Below, one piece after another: positions 1-3,730 of a DNA stretch of 7,732 bases. The position numbers and the translations under genes are program-made. The notes under the pieces are model-generated. The model saw only the letters and a list, made by a program, of their open reading frames with translations, was not told the DNA's origin and made no database searches. Location of the stretch: positions 1-7,732 of the forward strand of contig JAKAUD010000172.1 in the NCBI GenBank assembly GCA_021827885.1, written 5' to 3'. Each line of letters starts with the position of its first letter. Within the stretch, counting starts at the first letter, position 1. This DNA comes from Thermoplasmata archaeon (GTDB lineage Archaea; Thermoplasmatota; Thermoplasmata; Thermoplasmatales; Thermoplasmataceae).

Positions 1-53
1 ACAATCCCTTTCCTCAGCATTTGCGGCTTAACATTTCTTTCGCATACAAAATC

Positions 54-78
54 AACTGCCTTTATAAATGGACCGGTC
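54..78. repeat. Upstream direct repeat, copy 1, ending in GACC|GGTC palindrome
   Basis: AACTGCC (54-60), a 5-base spacer, AAATG (66-70), then the perfect 8-bp palindrome GACCGGTC (71-78). The same word order recurs at 110-135. A TATA-like TTTATAAA (61-68), itself palindromic, lies inside this copy and could serve a promoter on either strand. The repeats are seen directly; a role as a protein-binding operator for the operon starting at 202 is inference. Confidence 0.5.
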
Positions 79-109
79 GGGATTTGATTAAAGTTTTAAG
101 GGAATACTT

Positions 110-135
110 AACTGCCAACTAAATGTGGTCGACCA
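110..135. repeat. Upstream direct repeat, copy 2, ending in TGGTC|GACCA palindrome
   Basis: AACTGCC (110-116), a 4-base spacer, AAATG (121-125), then the perfect 10-bp palindrome TGGTCGACCA (126-135). Copy 1 starts 56 bp upstream. The palindrome uses the same GGTC and GACC half-sites as copy 1 but in swapped order. A degenerate third copy (AACT then TTTATA) may lie around 170-185. The site lies just upstream of the TATA-like box at 150-157, where a regulator could control the operon at 202. Confidence 0.5.
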
Positions 136-149
136 TTTTATTAGATAAC

Positions 150-157
150 TTTATAAA
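150..157 (+). promoter_or_regulatory. TATA-like box of the left operon
   Basis: TTTATAAA followed by an A-run, 45 bases before the ATG at 202. In archaea transcription starts roughly 25 bases downstream of such a box, which here falls near 180 and would leave a leader of about 20 bases containing GGAG (184-187) and AGGCAGG (191-197). No clear bacterial -35/-10 pair is seen. Right after the box, CTTTA-TAT-TAAAG (172-184) is a small inverted repeat at the predicted start point. Confidence 0.4.
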
Positions 158-201
158 AAATAGGGAGTTAACTTTATATTAAAGGAGAAGAGGCAGGGAC
201 A

Positions 202-432
202 ATGGTTGATTTCGAGAGTTTAATAAGAAGTAAATTGAATGAACGCGAAGAGAATGAGGTTATTAGTTTATGGAACGACATGTATGATGCCTATGAAAGA
301 GGTGGACCTGAAGCACTGGAGGAGCTGGTCCTTGACAAACTCAATGAACTGAAAAAAGGAGTCAACAAAGAAGTGAAGGATATAAAGGGAGTGATACCAA
401 CTCCAAAGAAGCGAAAAGGGAGGAGACGATAG
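202..432 (+). CDS. Small charged protein, first gene of the ATPase-nuclease operon
   Basis: This is a 76-residue protein I do not recognise. Residues 1-60 are rich in Glu, Asp, Lys and Leu and look helical (for example EALEELVLDKLNELKKG), with no signal peptide or membrane segment. The tail from about residue 65 switches to a proline-flanked, strongly basic end, PTPKKRKGRRR, which could touch nucleic acid or an acidic partner. The ATG at 202 is preceded by GGAG (184-187, rather distant) and AGGCAGG (191-197). It ends one base before the TTG start of the ATPase gene, so the two are probably translationally coupled and made together. In ABC-three-component and Lamassu-type systems a small protein bridges the ATPase and the effector; that role here is inference from position and size only. 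Confidence 0.7.
   Translation: MVDFESLIRSKLNEREENEVISLWNDMYDAYERGGPEALEELVLDKLNELKKGVNKEVKDIKGVIPTPKKRKGRRR
418..425 (+). promoter_or_regulatory. Ribosome-binding site that decides the TTG start at 434
   Basis: GGGAGGAG is a near-perfect Shine-Dalgarno sequence, eight bases before TTG at 434. It lies inside the last codons of the 76-aa gene and encodes part of its KGRRR tail, so the basic tail and the ribosome-binding site share the same bases. The next in-frame ATG is far downstream and would remove the Walker A motif, which supports TTG. Confidence 0.75.
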
Positions 433-433
433 T

Positions 434-2608
434 TTGAGAGGAACATATGTTCTCGATTCGATCGAGATTGAGGGTTTTAGGGGCTATCTTAAGCCCATTA
501 AGCATTATTTTGGCGGGAAATCCGCGTTAATTTTCGGGCCACAGGGAAGTGGTAAGTCCAGTACATTAAATGCTATTGAATGGGGGCTGTTCGGGAAAAT
601 TGCTTATTTTAAATCTGCGGAGGGAAAATCCGATATTGAGCTAATTAATTCAAGGGCTATAGGTCTAGAATGTAAAGTAACAGTTATTCTCAAAAATAAA
701 ATATCAACGGTAGAAATAACTCGTAAAAAGAGAGCGAATAGCAAAGAAAGTGATCTTAGCGTAAAAACCGATGATGGCACCAAAGTGGGAACGGATGCTG
801 ATGAGTTTTTGTTTAGTGAATTAGGACTCACACTTGATGATTTTTACAGGTCGGTGTATCTGCATCAGGAATCGATTCGTGCCATAATAACAGATGATCC
901 AAGAAACAGGGATGAAGCTATTGATAGGTTACTAGGTCTTGAAAAAGCAAGAGATATCATAGGCAATATACCAATGTCCAAGGTCAAGAATGTCCTTGTT
1001 GAATTGACTAACCAGAAAGAGAAAATAACCGCTAAACTACAGGGGGCTATTCAACAGATAAGTGCTGAGGTTGAGAAAGCTGAATCTGAAGCTCAAAAGG
1101 AAGGTCTTCAGGATGATCAACTTACGAGCTCACAAATAAGTGCTATGTTGATAGACTTAACACAAAAAATGGCTAAACTGGCGACTGAATGCCTAATAGA
1201 ACCTCCGGAGCAATCTGCTGAGTTATCCACGGATTCCGTATCGAAAACAATTACCAAGGTGAAAGCGTTTATTAGACTGTGTAGGAAGCAGGCTATAGAA
1301 ATAACTGGAGTCGATGAACTCCGAAATAAACAATCAGAACTCAAACAGATTAAAGTTGACTTGAAACGGATAATGACAGAAGTAGAAATCAAGAGTGAAG
1401 AAACAGGTTCTATCAAGCAGAATTTTGGAGACCTGAATAAGTTGGAAATGAGTCTCGATACTGCCAAAAACAAGTTGGTAGAATTAAAGAAGAAGCAAGA
1501 GACCCTAGACGTCAATGCCAAGTTGGCAAAGGAGGCTTTGTTTTTCTTTGAAGATCCATCTTTAAGAGTATGCCCAGTTTGTGGGCAGCCGGTTGAGCGA
1601 GGCGATATTAAAAAACATTTAGAAGAAGTAGTTGAGACTGTGAAAGGAAGCAAGGTTAACGAAATATATGAAAATGTGAAGGTGGTCAATGATGATATTA
1701 AAGTTCTCTCTGGAAAGAAAGAAGAATTGCAAACCTTGGAAGTACGGTTAAAGGAATTGACCGAAGAGTCCGATGCGTTGAAAGGAAAGTTTAGGCAAAT
1801 AACTCTGGCGGATTTAAGAACGGAAGAAATGGACCGAAATATTGAGGAGGCACTTGCCCCTATTCAGACAAAAATCGAGGAGTCCAGTAAAGCATATCAG
1901 AAAAGAAATGAACTAATCGAGGATACTGAACAGTATGCAGATAAAATCAGAGTGATAAATAACATTCTTTTAAAAAAGGAAGAGTACCAAGCTATGGACA
2001 AAAGATCAAAGGAGGATCTTGAAGAAAGCAAGGGTATTTCACAGGCTATTCGTGAGGTTGAAATGTTCAAAGATCAGCTTGATACGTTAGTGAGCGTGCT
2101 GAACGAGGTGCAGACATCCTTAGCATCCCAGAGTATTTCAGAAACTCAAGAAGAAATTGGTAAACTATATTCACGTTTACATGCCCATCCGTATTATAAT
2201 AAACTTAATATCTCAGTAACTTCAAAAAGTGTAGCTGGAGTTCAAAAGAATACATACCTAATAAAGGCATCTAGCACTGAAGAAAGTCGGGATACCTATG
2301 TTAGTTCTCGGTTTTCAACGGGTCAGATAAATTGTGCGGCTCTAGCTATATTCCTATCGCTTGCAAAGATGTCTAAGAGTGGAATTGGTTTTATTATGCT
2401 TGATGATCCTTCACAAAGCTTGGATTTAGAGCATTTAGACGGGCTGAGTGAAATCTTAGCGGAAGTTAGCGGTGAAAGACAGATAATCCTCGCCACACAG
2501 GATGAGAACTTGTTTGCCGAACTTAATAGGAAGTTCCAACCACATGATAATTTTATTGATGTCAAATTTAGACCATGGACTAAAAATGGATGTACCATAG
2601 AAAATTAA
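434..2608 (+). CDS. Rad50/SbcC-like zinc-hook ABC ATPase
   Basis: This is a 724-aa SMC-family ATPase. Seen in order: an IEIEGFRGY start (10-18) typical of RecF/Rad50-like proteins; Walker A GPQGSGKSS (35-43); Q-loop YLHQ (142-145); a first coiled coil (about 175-370); a zinc hook CPVCGQ (380-385) near the middle; a second coil (about 390-580); signature FSTGQ (627-631) in place of LSGGE; Walker B FIMLDDPS (653-660); and D-loop SLD (662-664). Such proteins dimerise through their ATPase heads, join hooks through zinc, and bind or tether DNA ends. Two head residues differ from classical Rad50: Asp658 replaces the usual Glu after the Walker B Asp, and Gln689 (ATQDENL) replaces the switch His. At 724 aa it is shorter than cellular archaeal Rad50 (about 880 aa), and no Mre11 is adjacent. 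A 24-base gap separates it from a PD-(D/E)XK nuclease gene. The set suggests DNA sensing and cutting in defence. RloC also has a hook but carries an anticodon-nuclease domain, which I do not see here. Confidence 0.88.
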   Translation: MRGTYVLDSIEIEGFRGYLKPIKHYFGGKSALIFGPQGSGKSSTLNAIEWGLFGKIAYFKSAEGKSDIELINSRAIGLECKVTVILKNKISTVEITRKKRANSKESDLSVKTDDGTKVGTDADEFLFSELGLTLDDFYRSVYLHQESIRAIITDDPRNRDEAIDRLLGLEKARDIIGNIPMSKVKNVLVELTNQKEKITAKLQGAIQQISAEVEKAESEAQKEGLQDDQLTSSQISAMLIDLTQKMAKLATECLIEPPEQSAELSTDSVSKTITKVKAFIRLCRKQAIEITGVDELRNKQSELKQIKVDLKRIMTEVEIKSEETGSIKQNFGDLNKLEMSLDTAKNKLVELKKKQETLDVNAKLAKEALFFFEDPSLRVCPVCGQPVERGDIKKHLEEVVETVKGSKVNEIYENVKVVNDDIKVLSGKKEELQTLEVRLKELTEESDALKGKFRQITLADLRTEEMDRNIEEALAPIQTKIEESSKAYQKRNELIEDTEQYADKIRVINNILLKKEEYQAMDKRSKEDLEESKGISQAIREVEMFKDQLDTLVSVLNEVQTSLASQSISETQEEIGKLYSRLHAHPYYNKLNISVTSKSVAGVQKNTYLIKASSTEESRDTYVSSRFSTGQINCAALAIFLSLAKMSKSGIGFIMLDDPSQSLDLEHLDGLSEILAEVSGERQIILATQDENLFAELNRKFQPHDNFIDVKFRPWTKNGCTIEN

Positions 2609-2632
2609 ATCATAAAAGAGGATTGAGAAATT

Positions 2633-3139
2633 ATGCACAACAATGAAGCCTACGCACTTCTTGATGAAATCTTATCAAGATATGGGACCTCGGAATTCGG
2701 GAGAATTAACCAGATTATGCTTGGTTTTTCATTCATAGGAGCAGGATACAAAGTCCCTACAATGCAACTAACTGGTAGGCCAGATATTGTAGCGAAGAAC
2801 AAAGAGTTAACTTATGATGTTGAGGTAAAGACCTCCTGCTCATCAAGCATTCCCTTAAAAAAGGAGGATTTAACTGGTGTAAATGGGCATGGGTCTGTAG
2901 CTTTAATAGCTGTTCTGAGTTATCCGGATGTGCCCTTGCGATGGTTGATGACAGATGCCAAAAAATTAAGACCAAGGGTCTATCCAAAGACAGCACTTGC
3001 CGTTCACAGCATCACAGATTTGGAGGAAATCTTAACTAATCAGTTTCTATCAGAGTTAGAAAAATATCGTTTGTATGCCCTTCAAGGCACAGGTATTCTC
3101 CTTCAGGTCTTCCGAGATGAGCAATCTAAAGGAGTATAA
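2633..3139 (+). CDS. Small PD-(D/E)XK (restriction/resolvase-like) nuclease
   Basis: The product is 168 aa. The core is GRPDI (48-52), then 12 residues after Asp51, then EVK (64-66) followed by Thr-Ser: the Asp / Glu-X-Lys metal-binding site of PD-(D/E)XK nucleases. The helix before it (residues 4-38, with an FxxxG turn) and the strand pattern after it (VALIAVL, 89-95; LRWLMTDAKKL, 102-112) fit the restriction-enzyme/Hjc-type fold. The protein lacks a separate DNA-binding domain, so it probably relies on the upstream ATPase for targeting. AGAGGA (2617-2622) sits about ten bases before the ATG, and only 24 bases separate it from the ATPase stop, so it belongs to the same operon. It is not Mre11-like (no DxH...GNHD phosphodiesterase motifs). 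The fold call is from motifs; substrate (DNA, and which structure) is unknown. Confidence 0.72.
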   Translation: MHNNEAYALLDEILSRYGTSEFGRINQIMLGFSFIGAGYKVPTMQLTGRPDIVAKNKELTYDVEVKTSCSSSIPLKKEDLTGVNGHGSVALIAVLSYPDVPLRWLMTDAKKLRPRVYPKTALAVHSITDLEEILTNQFLSELEKYRLYALQGTGILLQVFRDEQSKGV

Positions 3140-3194
3140 ATACAACATTGAACTTAAAATATTTTCTGGTGGCGCAGGTGCCGGGAAAAAATGT

Positions 3195-3222
3195 CTTTTG
3201 GCCTATCTTTTCCCAAAAGGTA
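3195..3222. terminator. Two mutually exclusive small hairpins with T-runs
   Basis: CTTTTGG (3195-3201) pairs with CCAAAAG (3213-3219). Alternatively TATCTTTT (3204-3211) pairs with AAAAGGTA (3215-3222) around a CCC loop, with one G-T pair. Both use the same A-run, so only one can form. Its position about 60 bases after the nuclease stop fits transcript ending for the left operon, but there is no U-run after the stem, so a classical bacterial intrinsic terminator is not supported. Confidence 0.3.
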
Positions 3223-3230
3223 TGGTCGCA

Positions 3231-3278
3231 GTGCCGTGCACGGATTGTGCCCTGAATCATTGAAAGAGAGCACGGCAC
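3231..3278. repeat. 9-bp perfect inverted repeat with 30-base loop
   Basis: GTGCCGTGC (3231-3239) is the reverse complement of GCACGGCAC (3270-3278). The left arm overlaps a perfect 10-bp palindrome CCGTGCACGG (3234-3243), so it can pair locally or with the right arm. It marks the left edge of the G+C-rich folded region. Confidence 0.55.
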
Positions 3279-3301
3279 GAGAACCCCTCATATTCCTGTA
3301 A

Positions 3302-3318
3302 TTCCGCACTGAGCGGAA
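3302..3318. repeat. Perfect 6-bp hairpin with 5-base loop
   Basis: TTCCGC-ACTGA-GCGGAA. The CCGCAC at 3304-3309 can alternatively pair with GTGCGG at 3326-3331, so two folds compete. Confidence 0.5.
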
Positions 3319-3398
3319 CGAGATTGTGCGGTCAAAAATCCCCCTCCCCTAAAATTGCACTCCGCAGGAGAGAATAATGTGCCCGAAGCGAGCCGGAA

Positions 3399-3415
3399 GT
3401 CTTGCGTAGCAAGAC
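3399..3415. repeat. Arm A: perfect 7-bp hairpin with GTA loop
   Basis: GTCTTGC-GTA-GCAAGAC. The C-GTA-G apex is of the C-GNA-G type known to make unusually stable DNA mini-hairpins. The right half, GCAAGAC, recurs at 3595-3601 in a related hairpin. Confidence 0.7.
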
Positions 3416-3418
3416 CGA

Positions 3419-3493
3419 GTGGTGTAAGCGTTAGCGGTGGGTGGTGTGGAACACCAAGCGTAGCGAAGGTGTGTAGCACCACCCATACACCAC
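3419..3493. repeat. Arm B: composite stem of three paired segments
   Basis: GTGGTGT (3419-3425) pairs with ACACCAC (3487-3493). GGGTGGTG (3439-3446) pairs with CACCACCC (3477-3484). ACACC (3451-3455) pairs with GGTGT (3468-3472). The apex contains GCGTAGC (3458-3464), and the 5' bulge contains GCGTTAGC (3428-3435). All three segments are perfect and nested in the right order. Confidence 0.6.
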
Positions 3494-3542
3494 GAGCGGC
3501 GAGCAGAGGACACCACCCTGAATGAGCATGGCGAATGAAGGG

Positions 3543-3557
3543 CTCTTCGAAGAAGAG
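3543..3557. repeat. Inner hairpin C1: perfect 6-bp stem with GAA loop
   Basis: CTCTTC-GAA-GAAGAG, again with a C-GNA-G apex, inside arm C. Confidence 0.65.
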
Positions 3558-3568
3558 TGCGAGATGGA

Positions 3569-3617
3569 AATCAAAAGAGGGGTGGATTGCGTTAGCAAGA
3601 CGGGGTGAATTTTGATT
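3569..3617. repeat. Inner hairpin C2 with G-rich bipartite loop, copy 1
   Basis: AATCAAAA (3569-3576) pairs with TTTTGATT (3610-3617). The loop starts with GAGGGG directly after the stem and ends with GGGGTGAA directly before it. Between these sits a small hairpin TTGC-GTTA-GCAA (3587-3598). The hairpin at 3684-3716 has the same loop ends but a differently sequenced stem. Confidence 0.6.
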
Positions 3618-3683
3618 GGAGGCGAAGCATGGGGTCCTCTGCTCGGCGTGCAGGCGAGCGAAGGGCACATAGTAATTGGCAAA

Positions 3684-3716
3684 GGCTCAAAGAGGGGATA
3701 GGGGTGAATTTGAGCC
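3684..3716. repeat. Hairpin D with G-rich bipartite loop, copy 2, just past the res stop
   Basis: GGCTCAAA (3684-3691) pairs with TTTGAGCC (3709-3716). The 17-base loop is GAGGGG-ATA-GGGGTGAA. Fourteen loop bases match hairpin C2 exactly, while the outer stem pairs differ but still pair. It lies 14 bases beyond the res stop codon, so on the minus strand it could also help end the restriction operon transcript, although only a short T-run (TTT) follows. Confidence 0.6.
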
Positions 3717-3730
3717 TGAGACGTCCTGAT

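Larger units (their letters stand above)
3140..3376. other. Gene-free spacer after the left operon, with small inverted repeats
   Basis: I see no credible gene here. Immediately after the nuclease stop comes AT-rich DNA, including the palindrome AAAATATTTT (3156-3165) and T-runs (3161-3165, 3196-3199, 3208-3211) where plus-strand transcription could end. TATAAATA (3135-3142), overlapping the stop codon, could instead be a promoter for the folded region downstream. G+C content rises after about 3225. Several hairpins, listed separately, occupy 3195-3370, including a small CTCC-GCA-GGAG stem at 3360-3370. Confidence 0.45.
3497..3648. repeat. Arm C: long stem, 16 of 18 pairs
   Basis: CGGCGAGCAGAGGACACC (3497-3514) pairs with 3631-3648 at 16 of 18 positions, including an unbroken 11 bp (3501-3511 with 3634-3644). 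The enclosed 116 bases hold hairpins at 3543-3557 and 3569-3617 and a GCGAAGC mini-hairpin at 3622-3628. Confidence 0.65.
3377..3670. other. Multi-branched folded element (possible structured RNA or ssDNA element)
   Basis: ATGTGCCC (3377-3384) is the exact reverse complement of GGGCACAT (3663-3670) and closes a 294-base region. Inside it, three arms follow each other with only three bases between them: hairpin A (3399-3415), composite stem B (3419-3493) and long stem C (3497-3648), which carries two inner hairpins (3543-3557 and 3569-3617). Nearly all paired segments are perfect by eye. Reading frames across it have low-complexity, non-protein-like translations. The fold is equally possible on both strands, so the strand is not assigned. 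It lies between two convergent operons, a place where no promoter for either is needed. I find none of the hallmark sequences of RNase P RNA, SRP RNA, rRNA or tRNA. It may be a non-coding RNA, an origin-like or transposition-related ssDNA fold, or a non-autonomous mobile element. Confidence 0.55.

Noticed and set aside
434..3139. Rad50-Mre11 repair pair
   Set aside because: The partner at 2633 lacks Mre11 phosphodiesterase motifs and is a PD-(D/E)XK-type protein; the ATPase is also shorter than cellular Rad50 and differs at switch residues.
3075..3263. 62-codon open frame after the nuclease gene
   Set aside because: It overlaps the nuclease C-terminus in another frame and then crosses hairpins; a GAGAGKK stretch looks a little like Walker A but nothing else supports an ATPase.
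3288..3668. 126-codon open frame on the minus strand in the non-coding region
   Set aside because: It runs through the nested hairpins; its translation is rich in Pro, His and Ser with no domain-like pattern and is explained by repeat composition.
3377..3716. Known structured RNA (RNase P RNA, SRP RNA, rRNA, tRNA, group I or II intron)
   Set aside because: I looked for their hallmark sequences, such as the RNase P P4 strands, the SRP Alu and S-domain loops, the tRNA T-arm and intron domain V, and found none; an Rfam search would settle it.
3399..3716. CRISPR array
   Set aside because: Repeats are short, unequal in length and irregularly spaced, with no constant repeat-spacer unit and no cas genes.
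3684..3716. Strong bacterial intrinsic terminator for res
   Set aside because: The stem is good, but on the minus strand only TTT follows it, and the hairpin is better explained as a copy of the one at 3569-3617.
3140..3730. Complete insertion sequence
   Set aside because: No transposase frame, no clear terminal inverted repeats and no target-site duplication could be found.
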